Shown: positions 1 through 14,000, counted from the stretch's first letter. The stretch: 64,000 nucleotides of DNA from Nymphaea colorata (GCF_008831285.2 NC_045145.1:24676802-24740801), one strand, 5' to 3'. Numbers and translations: made by a program. The notes: generated by a model not told the origin, from the sequence alone.

Positions 1-10
1 GAGGCCTGCT

Positions 11-99
11 GCTGCGAGAGGCGCGTGAGGGAAGAGGCAGTGATAAGGACGAAGAGGGCTGTGGCTGCGAGAGCGAGAGGCGAGTGAGGGAAGAGGCAG
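11..99. repeat. GA/GC-rich imperfect direct repeat, two units
   Basis: Two similar units at about 11-40 and 64-99 share GCTGCGAGAG and GTGAGGGAAGAGGCAG. They are purine- and GC-rich compared with the DNA that follows. The window starts inside this region, so it may be the end of a longer repeat or of a GC-rich 5' flank. Confidence 0.5.
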
Positions 100-120
100 C
101 GAAACGCGACCGTGCCCTAA

Positions 121-309
121 CGGTCCGAAAAAAAATTCTGGAACATTATTCCACCCCTCTGGGTGGAATAATGTTTCCGGAAACATTATTCCAGAATCGA
201 CCTCAACGGTCGAAAATATAATTCCGCGTTTGATACGCAGGAATTTTTTTTAAAATTTGAAATATTATTCCATTGCTACAGTGGAATTCCTGCGTATCAA
301 ACACTACCC
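121..309. mobile_element. palindrome-rich MITE-like element
   Basis: Positions 164-193 form a perfect 30-bp palindrome centred on TTTCCGGAAA. A further arm at 140-156 pairs with 161-178 through CCACCC/GGGTGG. A 17-bp inverted pair lies at 229-245 and 285-301 (core TTTGATACGCAGGAATT). The right edge reads CACTACCC, so its complement begins GGGTAGTGTTTGAT, close to the left end of the MITE at 18027. Both elements also contain ATTCCACCCCTC. I infer a foldback or MITE family member. No target-site duplication was identified. Confidence 0.5.
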
Positions 310-3300
310 AGGTGAAGAATCTTACCGTAGAAAGTTTTGCCCGAAGAGGGAGATTCATATAAACTTCTACATTTAATTCTTACTAAAAAAACAATTATGA
401 CGTCAATTTGGTATAAGCCGCAACCTTTAATAGAAATTTACAAGAACCCTAATTAATGTCATCTTAGCTGATGGAGAGAAGGCTTCTGAATAGTCTATGA
501 CTCATCATATTATTGATTATTACCCAGGCAAGTTTATTCTAAGACTCATAGGATAAAATGAGAAAGCAGTGAGGCATGTCCCCATGCTGAGAAGAAAATG
601 ATTCATATGATGTAGTTAGCAAGCTGCCCATAGGTGTACTAGACCTTTTTTTAACTCAATGGTCTTTTCAGGTGGGCTGTTGACATCTTTACTAGCTTCT
701 TGACTTCCTGTGTAATAGATAATGACCTAAGGGGAATTAAGCTCAGTGGATTTTGTTAGAGATGGTTGTTTAGTTCAAGAGTATAAAGACTAGGCATATC
801 AGATTGTACAACATCTATCATCATAATTCTCAACTAAAGCATCTTCTTTGTAAAGAAAGACATATTCATCGTCTTCTTTAGGAACATCATCATAAATTTT
901 TCCCTTACCAAGAAAACTATCATTAAGAAACAGATAATTTGTTATTCTAGGGATAACAACAACTATATCTGTTTGATTTAGGTATACCCAAGTAAAACAC
1001 AAGGATTTTCTAAACATCAAATAAAAATACTCAAACAGTTTGCATTATGTGCTTGTGTTTTACTTCTACAGGCCCATTTTGTTGAGTACAACCACGTGTT
1101 TCTTGTGAACAATTTCTTCAATTTTAAGGTAATTTTCAAATTAACCTAAGATGAATTGTCCTCCAAAATAAGTTCTTAGAATTTTCAGATTTTTCTTAAA
1201 CTGAGTTTTAAAAAGTTTTGTGAAAATATTTGAAGAAACAAAGAAAGTCATTTCATCCGACAACTTAGTGAAAGAAGAAAGTACTCACATGTTGTCACCA
1301 TGACCATGTTTAGTGGCATGAATTTTCCACTCAAACTGACGTCGGTAGACAATACCTTTTCTTGTACTTGTTCACTAACGAAAAATTCATGCTTTAGCAG
1401 CAATTGAAAATACCTGTGATATTCCTCGGATTATTCACCTCCCATTTTGCAACCTTAGCCGGGGTTTATATAGATGAATCCATAGATTGTCATCATTGAG
1501 TACAAACAAAAAAATAATAAAATAATGCTTTGAACTCAAAGTTCAAAGAGTCACTTTTTCTTTTCTGAATTTTAGTTCCTTCAAATAATAAAATAATGCT
1601 GTTGTCACTTATTGCCTCATTAATAATTTATATAGCACTCCACATGTTTGGATTTTGGAAGGACTTAAGAATAGTTTCATAACAAAATTTTTGCCAACAC
1701 TTTAGAAGTTTAGATACTCATGGGTAGTGTATATTTCCCCTACTTCTGAGCTTATACAACTAAGCAGGAAAAAAAAGGTATACCACTTAACATGTGCAGA
1801 TCAAACCCAATGGATGTTACAAAATTTAAGCTAGTTGAATTATAACATCATAACTATGAGCTTCAAACATGTTATAGACTATTTGGGACATAACCTCTAT
1901 GGCAGTGATAAATGGGCAGCAAAACTGTTACAAGACAAGATCAAATAGGCCCTCTTCAGCTGCACCAAAGCTTACATCCGAATTTGCTGCTATGCTCTCA
2001 TAAAAGAGGGTGGCTTTTCCGTTTTTGTAGTCCTGTTTCAATGCCTCATTTGATATTTATGTTAATTCCTTTACCAACGCAAAAATAGTAATTTCTTTCT
2101 CATGACAAATTTAACCAGGCATCAGCAAAATTAGGCCATAAGTCCTAACCACAAATGCAAGATAATCAGAACTATATAAAAAAAATCTGAGCAATATTCG
2201 AAGCTAGGAGAAGATAGGAGAATAAAGCCTAAGTACAATAGGCAGGCCCAAATATAATTAAACAGATAAAAGTATTTAGCAACCAACTTGAGAATAGGTG
2301 ACCATTGGCATTGAAGGCCCAAGCTTGAGCATCTTAATAGCAACAATACAAGGAAATAACATTTGAAAGGAAATAACTCCAAATTTTCATATTATGTAAA
2401 TGTTATGGATGATCAAATAAGCATAATTCCATGAATTAAATAAAATGGTGATCCAGTTTATACATGTTTTTTATATTTTTTTCCTCTTTCATTCAGGATC
2501 ATTTTATGAATCTTTGAACTCCTAGTGAAAAATCTCATTTTATTTATATGTTCCATTCACTTAATGTCATGAAGCAGCCGTAATGAAATATGATATGGAA
2601 AACTCAGGAATTGAGACAAAAAAATCATCTTCTTCTTTTTAGCTTATCAGACAGGAAATGCAAAAGGGAATAAAACACATGGGAAAAAGTGTTGTCTGAG
2701 TGCGGGTGCAAATGTAGCATTTTCAAAAAAAGACAAAAAAAAGTCTCCACATGCATGCAAGGAGATATTACTATATACAGCTTTTCATTTGGCCTCACAT
2801 CAGGTCTCTCAAAAAGCCCAAGCAGTGATGCCTTTTTATCCAAACAAAGCCTGTAAGTTTGTGTTTCCTCTTACTTAATCATAAGAAAACATGCTTTGGA
2901 TTAGAAATATCTGAGTTTCTACATTGAGGTTTTCACTTTTCGTCAAATCTAACCAGTTTCATTTTTCAACTCTTAAAGAAACACATAAAAGTTTCACTGT
3001 AACTAATCTACAACAGTGTCCCACTAAACAGACCATGATAAAAATATCTACTAATTAAATTGAATAAATAACATTTGCCGACACAATTTCTCCTAGTACG
3101 TAAAGTGGGGCCTAATCAAAGAAATAGGAACAAAGGCATTTGCCATCTAGTTGTCTAATCTTGCACACACCATATAAGTGTCTAATCCTGCACACACACA
3201 TATCGACCAGCTGTCTCAAGAAAAGAACAGATCTCCATAAAGTATCATTATCAATTTCATAATAGATATCATATGGGATACATCTTAGCAACTAAGAATG

Positions 3301-5140
3301 AAGAATTAGAGACAACAATGCTGAATAGGCTTTTTAATACTTGTAAATACTAGAAGAGTAAACAAATGATCCTAAACTAAAAAATTTGAGTGAATAAATA
3401 TCAACTTCAAAAAAATTATTTGTCAACTCATTCATATTCATCTGATTGATTTCCTTTTTCTTCAGGCAGTTCCATTTCTGTGGAAAATTTAGAATTCTTT
3501 CATCATTTCAGTGCAACAATCACTCCAACTGCTGTCATAACTCAAAACATCATTGAGCAAGAATTTTCAACTTCCTTGGTCACAATCTACTATCACTACA
3601 GACATGATGCATGAAAATAAAAAACTTCTCAAAGAAAGGTGCCAGTTCATTCTCAAATGGGATGTATGCTAAACAAGCTTAGGAAAAATAGCAACTACTA
3701 CATGCTTGGCAACTAATCTGTACTAACAGGAAAAAAAAAGCCAGTGATTATTTGTTTGCAGAATGCAATGCAGAGATCTATGTTAAACTTTCAAGTGGTA
3801 CCTAAATGAAATAGGCATGTGAAAGCTATGCATGAAAATGGTTAGATAAAATAGCTCTGCTAATGTATTTTTTTCTGAAAAGAACACTCATTTAAAAAGT
3901 TCAAACCCATCAACCATGACAAGAAAATCTAGACCATGAAACACTTTCTTCAAATGCTTCTGAGGAAATTCAGAAATCACAAGTCTTTCTCTTTATATGC
4001 AGATATACAGATATATATATACATTCTGTCACACCCATATCTGAGGTTGCACTTTTTCTGCTATGAATTTTCCTGCTATACCTGCCTAGGCATACATGAC
4101 AATGACAAATGGTACTCAAAATGTCAATCAGTAAAAACTCCATTAAGAAGAGCTACCAAAAATATAGAGCAGTTGGGAAAATTTTGTCTATTCACGAATA
4201 TCTATTAATTAGGTAATTCTTTCTGAAACCATGCAAAGAGAAAAAATCATCCGGAATAGAAATTGAGAAAAAAAAGCCAATGCACAAACAGATGTTACAA
4301 AGTGGACATTTCAAAACCCTAAAAGATTGAAGAAAATGAATAAAAAAAGCCTTCAAAAAGTGGTGTAGGTTATATAACCAAAAAACTAGATTTTCAAAAA
4401 ACTGAAGCTCATGAGAGAAGCATGATTCCTTCAATTAGAATATCAAAATTCAGAACTCACAAATTCTCAAACATCGGTTTCCCATTTGCATAGTTAAAGT
4501 TTCAGCGCAGATAATGGCTGAGTGAATGAGCCAGTGGACACCCAAGCCTTTTTCTTTCTTTCATTGGCTTTTTCTCATGCTATAAAACACTGAAATAAAA
4601 TATTCACATTCACTTATTATTAAGAAACTTCATTTAAAGAGAAATATCCATCTCAATTCAACATTAGCCTGTCTTGTTAAGCTAGTTAGAAGCTAGCATC
4701 AACATAAATCCAAGTATAATACATAAATGAACTTACCTGAGGCCAATCTCCAATTGAAATGTTTAAAAAAAACAAAAATAAATTAAGAAGGTGAAAGTGA
4801 AACACGGCACAGGGAACTACTTGATCTGCAGAAAATCAATTAATTTTAGGACGAAAGTGACTATAAGAGACAATAAAAGAAAAAACTTCAGATCGTAAAA
4901 AGGGACTCATCGTTCATCTTTCAAAAGGGAGGAGCAAACACAAAACTCCCCATTGGCTCCTTCACATGTAAATTTCCACATACATATTTCCTTATCCAAC
5001 TTATCTCTAGAAGAATCCAATCCCAGTGGACCCAGTCACACAATTGCTTATATTATCGTAGAAGTTGGGGAAGGCTCAAACTAGTAACGAAGCAACAAAA
5101 TGAAATGCACGGGCACTTCATAAATGCAATGAAATAGTTT
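310..5140. other. unassigned AT-rich noncoding DNA
   Basis: No gene family, tRNA or transposon was recognised here. The stretch is uniformly AT-rich with short A and T runs. One open frame on the minus strand at 799-1020 (73 codons) has a varied, protein-like composition. It ends in Cys-Cys-Thr-Ile, which would read as a CaaX box if the protein were real, but nothing else supports it. Other open frames are short and of low complexity. Confidence 0.5.
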
Positions 5141-5225
5141 AGAACTTAACACGCTACCTTTTCTATATACACAAAAGTATTCTTCTTGAATGTTATATAT
5201 GTTGGCATATTTAACATCGGCTTAC

Positions 5226-5300
5226 ATATATAAGAGAGAGAGATTAAGTCGGGGCTTATACATGAGAGTGAGAGAGAGAGAGGGAGAGAGGGAGGGAGCA
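5226..5300. repeat. GA-rich microsatellite
   Basis: Interrupted (GA)n and (GAGG)n track, densest at 5265-5298, followed by ordinary AT-rich sequence. Confidence 0.85.
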
Positions 5301-6920
5301 AAGGGCTTGAAAATCCCTTGTGCATATCCTTCATCATTTTTTGTACAGCCAATCGAGTTTCTCTTCGTCCACATGAATCCATTTGGTTGTCCTTATGAAT
5401 TTTTTGTTTTTTCTTGTGAAGAACACATTTTAAATTGATTTTTCTTGATGTTTTGATCTAGTTTGAGATGCGTGAAAGTTTGATTTAAAATTGAAATTTC
5501 TTCTTGCCTTCTTAGTTGTAGTTTAGTATAGTGGGGACATGGTTTAGAGTAGTGCTCGTGGTTCAGAATGCCATGCTTGTTTGAGTCCTAGTTAAAGTAG
5601 TTGTAGTTTGATTGTTAACTGCCGTGTGTTCTCTTCATTGAGCTTGTGATTCTATTTAAATGCATGTATGTTAGTTGCACATGTCATGGCTATACCTATG
5701 TATATAAGGATGCATGTGTACACTTGAGTTGCATAGTCATCTGTATTTGCTGCTACTCCTTCTACATCGGTATCTTCACTTTGTTTTGTTTCTCACTTCA
5801 AGCCTCTTATTTATTGAAAAGGCTAGCCCCTTTCTCTTTTGAGTGCCTAGGACACTTGAATATGCTTTTTTGTGGAGGAGACTCTACCTGTCTTCATAAT
5901 TATTAATGGTGCAGTATAACAAGGAGGCAATAGGATTATCTACAAAGATTTGATCCCTGATTCTGCATCCATTGTATTTTCTCATTGAAATTGGTAGCCA
6001 ATTGAAGGGGGTTGTGAAGAAAGGGATTAGGGGCATTTTTATCACCTCTTCCTATGCATCAATGTATAGTGCCATTTTTGAAGTTGAAAGTTCATCTACA
6101 AGCCAACATGAGCCATTAATCAGTATTTGTGTGACATGATGATGGTATCATGCAGAAAACCATGCATCCATGCATGAATGGTGGTGAAGCAAAGGTGCGT
6201 GGAGGTCTGGCAAGACTTCGATTCTGTGATGATGTTGTCACCCCTTTCATGTCTTGTTTCAAGCATGCATGTCGAAGAGAATTTTTTATTAGGATGTATT
6301 ATTATTTTCTGCAAATAGTTGAACAATCAATAGGATTGACAATTCAACACCTTGTGTCAGCATTATCAGCATCTTGGCTGTTAGCAAATCTTGGACTCCA
6401 AGCGATTTGGCAATTTTGAAGATTGAGGTGCCTGATATTTAACTGCATTTTGAGTACTATGTTGCAGATAGAAAAATATGGAAGGAGAGAACAGGCAGTG
6501 CATCACTCTGGTCATCCATCTGAAGTGATACATAGTCAACGAGCCTTCAAAGATGAAACATCGGTGGCTGCATTGGACCGTGGAGTTTTATGATCCTCAT
6601 TTGCAATTTGAAGTGTTTACATTTCAAATCAAGTGGAAAAAGATTTTGGACTTACTATTTTGTGCAAATCTTTTGTTTCTCTTTATGCTTGCTCATCCTT
6701 CTGATGGCCATTTATTCTTTCGTTCCTTAAATTGGTCAGCTTTCTTTTTCCTCTATTTTAGTGACTTCTTAAGCAAGTCCATACAATATTGCCCATTATA
6801 GTGAATATTGAAAAGATTTTGATCCGAAGGGGTCACACATCACTCTTTGGAGTATAAGATTGTAGTGCGACTTCTTGGAATTGAGATGGTCTCGTCCAAG
6901 TGTTTTCCCCATTCTCTGGG
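5300..6920. other. unassigned noncoding DNA upstream of the GH2 pseudogene
   Basis: No protein family recognised. Several open frames of 80-90 codons exist on both strands, but their composition is that of random AT-rich DNA. The stretch directly precedes the first recognisable exon of the beta-galactosidase pseudogene and may hold its decayed 5' flank. Confidence 0.4.
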
Positions 6921-6923
6921 AAG

Positions 6924-7726
6924 ATGACGCCTGCTCCGGCCGGCAGAGTTGTCTTCATGATTTGGAGTGGCAATAGGGTTTGGGAAGATCAGGCGATCGT
7001 CAAGTGGCAGAAGCACGATGCTCATGTGCTATTGCGGTGCCATCACATGGTTGAAGGTGAGTCACATTTTTGTTCTTGATGAGACACTTGCTCAAACGAT
7101 CTTTGCATGTTGCTGAATTGCCTCGTGGCCTTGGAGTTGGATGAGGATCAACTAAGCATCTTGTGTGTGCGAGTGATTGTCTATGCACATTTTTTTGTTG
7201 TTTAGATTTGGTTAGTTGCTGTTCTGTACTGAATTATGATCTTATGTTGCTTTTCAGGATTAGTAGATTATTTGGAAAACTTTAGATAGGGATTTGCATT
7301 TGAGTTTGTATAATTAAACTTGTTTAGGTATAAAGCTCAATTTGTGATGGCACATGTACTGGGTTCATCTTTTTTCTTTTTTCATTTTTTTATTGCAGAT
7401 AGTTGAATTTGGCATTCTTCCTATATTTCTGCTATGTATTCTTGACATACCTGTAAAAATCAAAGTTATTCAACTGCTGTTTGCTGGACCTCTCAAGTAT
7501 TGGTGCAAGAGAAGCAAAGTTGATGTGCTAGTTTCCAACTTAGCCACATGGAATGACGATGCTGTTTCTAGTTCTTTAGAAAGTGTTAGCTATTGGGTTC
7601 AGGGCTTGCCATTTGTTCACTCATTGAGTGGTTACTGAAAATTATATTTGGCAACTGGCCCCACAAGAACACCTGTGAGGTTCTATGAGAGTACATTTGA
7701 AGATGTAAATTGCAAAGAGCTACCAG
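6924..7726 (+). pseudogene. plant GH2 (LacZ-type) beta-galactosidase pseudogene, first two exons
   Basis: The intact family member would hydrolyse terminal beta-galactosides. Exon 1 (6924-7056) starts at ATG 6924 and contains VWEDQAIVKW, HDAHVLLRCH and HMVEG, the N-terminal signature of plant family 2 glycosidases. It ends at a good donor (GAAG/GTGAGT, phase 1). Exon 2 (7497-7726) continues in the matching phase with PLKYW, TWNDDAVSSSLESVSYWVQG, LPFVHSLSGY and FYESTFEDVN, and ends at a plausible donor CCAG/GTTTGT. Two lesions mark it as dead. The acceptor before exon 2 reads TTTGCTG where TTTGCAG is expected (7490-7496). The Trp after LSGY is a TGA stop (7636-7638). No later exon (the NWQMHG and DRPIYTN segments known from this family) was found downstream, so more than 85% of the roughly 1100-residue protein is absent. 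Family recognition comes from remembered motifs, not a search. Confidence 0.8.
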
Positions 7727-9700
7727 GTTTGTCTTTTTCGCTCATATGCAAATAAGTGGAAGAGTTAGAAAGTTGAGACACAGTTGGCCACTGTCTTGTC
7801 ATTTAGTAAAATATAAAATGTCCTTGCATGTAAGATTTTCCTGAAATAGAAGATGTGGTTTATGAGGAAAAAAATGCTACTTTTATCTATTATGAACAAG
7901 GCAGTAATTGTTGTACTATAATATTCAATAGCAATGTTATTTTGCGCTATTCTATTTTTCTAAAATCCAATTAATTCTAAAACTTCACACCTTTTTCATT
8001 ACCTTATATTGTTTTCTTTATATTTATAAAGCTGTTCTAAAAAGTTTGAAAACATCATTCAGTTTATTTACCAGAACTATTTAAAATGTGGTTTTAAATG
8101 ACAACGTTTATCCTTATGTCTTTCAGAACATGCACGAACAAGGTGTTCTTGCTTTCAACATTTTAAAAATGGGAATCAAACACTTTCTACATGAAATGAA
8201 GAACCATGGGAGGACTAGACCTGTTAAATTTAGTGGGGCCCTCTAGAAAGAAGCCAACCGCCATGGCGCTTACAAAGACAACATCATGAAAAAAAACCAT
8301 AGATTTGAAAGGGAGAAGGAGGGCTTAAAGCACGTGACGGCACCAAAGGAGCAGGGCAAAGCCAAAAGAAGGAAAAGGTCTAGATTTCAGTCTTCTTTGT
8401 CGCTGGAAAATATTTGCACTTGCTTGTCACCCACATCTCCTCTTCCCACCCTGATTTCAGGAAGCTGCACTTAATGTCTCTTATTTCAATACAGTTGAAA
8501 CAGGTTTGATTGTTTTTTCCCTCTTCTTCTTTAAATTGGAAAAACATGTTGCTTGTCCTAAACAAAAGAAAGAGTTGCTGCTCAATGTGAATATTCTTTT
8601 GATTGAATTCAATTTTCCCCAATGGAAGATGCTTTTGGTTTTTGTGCCAACTTCAGAAGCATCAAACAGTTGGATGCATGAAGCCTGGACTTCTTTTTTC
8701 TTCCTTTTGTTATTTTTTTTCCACTTTTGGTTAAATAACTCTCTGTGAATATCTTGTGAAGAACACATGCCTTCATGTTGACTCATCATCCTTCAACTTG
8801 AAGGTCTTGAAGTACAATGGCTCATCACTAATAGAATTCATGCGGCGATGGTAAAATAAAAAAGTGGGGAAGTCGGCCTCAAAGGAGTTCGACTTTTTTT
8901 TCTCCGTTCTCAATGCGGTAATCTCATACGCGGTTGGTCTCGGATCGGCCACAATAAATTAAGTAAAAAAATACATTCTTTTATTATCTTGTTGCAACAT
9001 TTCCTCCTCATTACCAATACAACATTGCCACAAATTTTGTGTATTGTTGGGATACGTTTTCAAAATACATGACGTAAAAGTTAACATAACATAATGTCAA
9101 CAATTAGACATTAGACATGATTACACATTGTGTTTTGAAACAATAATATAAAGCTTTTGAAATACATTTTACAAGCACACAATGTTCCTCTTATCAAACA
9201 CACTCCTATTCATTTTATTCTCTTAGCTATCTGTTGCCTAATGGGTCAATCTCTGTGAAAACAACAGTGACAACCTGATTTGATATCCCAACTAAACTAA
9301 ACTTGATTATTTCAGTCTCAACCAGTCTAGGTCCCATGTGTGTGTGTGTGTGCAACACAATGGTTCAAGCCGGTTGAAGTTCATGGCATAATGTCAAGTA
9401 AGTCTTTCATATATATGGGGAAGAAAAGGAAGACAAGGCATGCTTTGTTGGAATAATATATCTGCCCACTGTCTTAATCCTCCTGAAAAATAAAATGAGG
9501 AAAAAAATAAAGAAATAAAGTAAAGAAAAAGAAAAGATCCCCAGGACTAAAGCATCAATAAGTCAAATTTTCTAACTTGGCCACAGCAAGGTTCTACTCC
9601 ATACAGCTCACACAAATTCATTTTGGCCTTTTCCCACATGATCACAGCTACAAATAAGCCCTCCAAGAGGAGTAAGAACACCATTAATCTCGACGTCGCC
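7727..9700. other. unassigned DNA between the two pseudogenes
   Basis: Mostly structureless. After TTTCAG at 8121-8126 an open stretch reads NMHEQGVLAFNILKMG and runs to a TAG near 8243. It looks like an internal exon, but I cannot name it. Poly-pyrimidine and poly-purine runs occur at 8510-8720. A short (TG)n lies near 9338-9352. Confidence 0.35.
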
Positions 9701-11033
9701 CATGGAAGGAACCAGGCTGCTCCTCTTCTTCCTGGTCTCTGCTTCTGACCTTCTCCATGGGGCTTCAAGTAAAGCGCCAAAGGTACGTATACTTGATATG
9801 ATACTCCATGATTAGTAGTTAAAATTTATTGACCTCTTCTTAGTTGTTACTATCTGTTAATAACAAGAATTATATTGACAAAGTTCTTGTGATAAAAGAC
9901 CATCGAAATAGATTTCATAGAATTGTTGGGCGTAATTGAGCATTTCCAAAACCAATGAATTTCGAGTCCAATTTTTCCATGAATTTAAGAGTTTACCGAG
10001 AATTAGATTGCTTTCTTCCTACCTTCTATTTTTGTTTTCCAAAGAAATTGTAGAAATTTTGTATCCAACCTTTAGCTTATTGGGTGTATCTTCTAGCTAG
10101 GCACATGTTGTATACATGGAAAGTACATTGAGTAGCAGCAACGAAGTTGAAGGAGAAAATTATGAGGATGCAAACCACCTGAAGTTATTGTCATCAGTTA
10201 TTCCATGGCAAGAAAGTCGCTTGTACTTGTTTCATTAACTTCAGAAAGGAATCACTTAATCTATGATTTTATTGTACAGTGAGGGCAGTGCGCGGGTGTC
10301 ATTAATTCATGTGTATAAGCACTGCCTAAGAGGATTTGCTACCATGCTCACAATGAAAGAGGCGGACACATTGTCCAGTAAATTATTTTTCTTCATCCTC
10401 AGGGGATTTCCGGAATCTGTAACTGAAGATAACCTGACACACTATTTCATGTTTGGCAGAATATCCCATAATCCTATTGGTTTTCCCTCATCCAGTTCTT
10501 AGACCACATACGACATGTCCATGAGACTTCTTGCAAGTTGTGTTCGGTGAGCTGGAGGCAAAGCTTGCGATGTCACCGGTCAATGGGGACATAATAATCA
10601 GAATGATCGATACAGGTGAATCCTGATCCGGAGAAAATTATTTGTTTCTCTTAACCAGCATGATTTTGAACGTGTCGCTGCTTGTTTCCCATACTCCATT
10701 TGAATTCTCCAGTCCCTTTAGAAAATTATTCATTTAGAGAAGGCTCAATCTGTTAAGTATATCGAGCTATATGTTTGAATGATGGAGAAGAAGGCGTGAC
10801 TCGGACCTTTTGTCTCAGACATACTCTTGCCATTCAAACACAGGGGAAGGCGCTTGGACAACCTTCAAAGAACATATGAAATTAAAGTGCACAACCTTTT
10901 GTCGCACTTGTGGTGGTGCCACATAGCTTTCACCAGCATTTGACTGTGCAATAAATGCTTCAAGGGGCATAGTTTAACTAGGTAGCATGGTGGTTTACAC
11001 TCAAAAGATCTAGGTATGAGTCTCATGTTCTAG

Positions 11034-14000
11034 GTGTTACGCCTCTGGGACACAAATGGTGGCAAGTGCAATGATGCAGACCTTCCTACAGGGAGGCCAG
11101 GAACCAGGGCCAGCACGGCCAAGCTAGGCCAAGAGAGCCGAGCGCCTTCGGCCAGGTTTGTGGCCAGCATAACGGAAAGCATAGATGGGCTAAAGAAGGC
11201 TAACGCAGAATTTGAAGTTGATGCAGTGGGCGGTGTGGGCGGAGCATCATCAGCGGAGTGTGGGCAGCAGGCTGAAGACTTCAAGGCTGAGCAGGCATGG
11301 GAACTAGACCTAGATCTGGTTATAGCGAGTTCGAACCCTGAGTGTAGTCCTGACCCGGTCCACGCATGGCAAGCCTAAGGCTAAACTTTGGCAGGTTATA
11401 TGGCTGAACCGGCGAGATATAAGCCAAACTCACTGAACTTCCGAGACATCTTGTCTCGATTTCCCTTTCATGCATTTCCTTATAGTCGAGTCCTTTATTT
11501 CAGCAACTGTCTCGGTTCTTGTGTTAGAACCGATTTTATTTCACGTACTTAAACTCTTTTGTAAGTCTTTTTTCAGTATGCAATCAAGAATTAGAAGTTG
11601 AGTTTTTCGTGTGAATTTGCTCTCGCCTCTCTCTTCCTCTCATCGTCTTACCGCCGGTGACTGGAATCCCAAGCTCCAACCCGTGGCTCTGGTCGAAGCA
11701 AAACAGGTTTGGAGACGACCTTTGAGGCCACTGGAAATCCTCTTAGAGCATCTTCATCCTAGGCACAAATTCCCCGAAAGAAGTTAGAGGCAGGAGAACT
11801 ATCTCGGGAAGGCTTGATGGAAATCGACTCGTGGCTCTAGTCGACTAGTAATCAAGCAATGACTGCAGCTGCTAGAGATTAAGCGAGGAACCGAATTCAT
11901 CTCCCGGTTCCTTCCACCTCGAGCAGAGCTTAAGATAGGTTAAGATCGGCCCTAGTAAGCTTCTTAATATCCGTCAAAATCAGAGAAAGGGACGCCAGAA
12001 AGGTAGATCGCAGCCTAGTCTATCGGACTGCTTGTCAAGGTGAGAATCCGAAGGTTCATCGGAATCCATTGGTAGAAGGCCAGTCAGATTTCTGTCAATT
12101 CGATGGTGAATCAACCTGAGAATTCTGTCCTCGGAAGCAGTAAGTCACTCCACATCAATTCGAGAATTGCTGTCCAGAAAGGAGATGAATTTTCCGCTAT
12201 AGCCGACCCTTGTTCAACCACATCGCTCGCTCGGCTTGCAGAAACCAAGCGGTGCCTGGGTGAAAGTTGCAGGCAAAATCTGAAGCAACCAAGTGCGAAT
12301 TTCACTCTCTCGTTCACCCCAGCATAATCGCCCAGATCTTAGCAACATCCCCACCAAGTTTCAGGTGAATCCGACCAGTCATCGTGAAGAACTCTCTCCC
12401 AATCGGAAATCTGTGTGCTACCGCCGGTGTAACCAATCGCTGTTACTTTTCCGATCAGTTTTCGGTCCAGCCCGATCATTTCAGTGGATTCCTGATTTGC
12501 CCATGGTCAGTTTGATTCATTACTAGAGTTCAAATTAATTGGCAAGGGTATTCCCATCATGTGGGCACTAAATCAAGTTAAGGAGAGGGCGCAGGCTGCA
12601 ACCGTTACATGTCGCAGCCTCCTCTTGAGCTCCCCATCTTAAAAGACTAGAGTTACAAATCCCTCCACCGAGTGTCTCTTCAGCCGTTCACCTCCACTCA
12701 CACCATCATCAGCCATCATTGAGGACTTAAGGTATGTATTCAATTTCCTTATCTAGGGAGACCCTTCTCAAACCTCTTAGCCTCTTCACCTCTCATAACC
12801 AACCCTTTCCACTTCAGGCAAGCCTTAATCAACCTCCACCTCATGCTAACTCCTCCTCCTCGTCATTACTAGCCTTCACCCATCATTAGTGAACCACTCC
12901 CCTCGCATGTCTCTTGACTTAAACCCCTTAGCCTAACTGATCCTAATCATTAGTGTCATCTTCTCTCGTGTAACTCTCCACCCTCTCTCGCACAACCCTT
13001 CACCTATCTCTAAGTCATAACCGACCCTCTTAGCAATTAACCTCCATCTCACGTCTAGACCAAGCCCACTCCACTACCAAACCACTTTCAACTAGACCTA
13101 ACCTGCTTCACCTAAACTGAGCCTACCTAAACCTATACCAAGCTCACCTCCTTGTTCAGAGATCGGCTTGTCGCCTTGGAGTCTAACTAGTTAGGTTCCC
13201 TCTCCAAGGATTGGTCGTGTGCATCTCAGTTCACCACCACCACTTCATTGGACAACATCTTCTTGCAGCCTCCATTGCTGCACCCTTCCACCGAACATAG
13301 TCATAAGCACCAAGGCGACCTCGGCCAGGCGGGCCGAGCCCCTGCCTCCATCCGGGCACTCCTCCATCACGTTGCTGTCTCTCTTGGCTGTCCAAGGCCT
13401 GCAGCAACCACACTCCATCCATCAGGTGTAGCAGGCAGCCCCAGTGCCATCCCCTTCCATTGTCGGGACACTCCATCTCTCTCAGCCAGCTTCCACCAGT
13501 CCACAAGCCGTCCTAGGCCAGGCGGGCCTAGCCTCCTTGCTGAGATATCCAAGAGTGGCTTTGCCACCGGCTTTCTCTCGGATCTATTGCTGTTTAAGTC
13601 GATCTCTCATCGGCTAGGTAACTTCTCAACATCCTATAGAATGGGTTTATAAGTGTAATTCTTTTCTAAACCAGGCTCTAGGCAATTGTTACTATCGGTA
13701 GTCCCTCCAAGGCACCTTGCCAAGACACGGCTCCTGATAGCCAGACCACCAAAGGGAAAGGGCATGGTTTGGCCGTTCTATGGATGAATGGTATGTGAAT
13801 GAATGTTGAGTGAGTTGTGAGAGTTAAATTTGTATCGCTCACGTTTGTACAAGCCTTGATCCCCTTAGTGTTGTAGTATAATTTAAACCGTGGGTCTGGG
13901 AAAACACACTTGTATTTTTTACCTAGGGTACTATTAAGCTGGGGTTGCTGTCTAGTGGGGATATAATTTGTAAATATAATTTGCTTAAGTTTGGACTTTA

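Noticed and set aside
8481-8789. Lys/Phe-rich frames around a poly-pyrimidine region
   Set aside because: Complementary frames are open on both strands because of A/T runs; no start context or homology recognised.
11320-11345. tRNA gene suggested by GAGTTCGAACCCT
   Set aside because: The B-box-like word stands alone; no cloverleaf, A box at proper spacing or acceptor stem could be drawn.
13231-13652. Overlapping open frames on both strands with Pro/Ser/Gly-rich products
   Set aside because: This is the GC- and CT-rich interior of the intronic insertion; frames are open on both strands and match no known domain.
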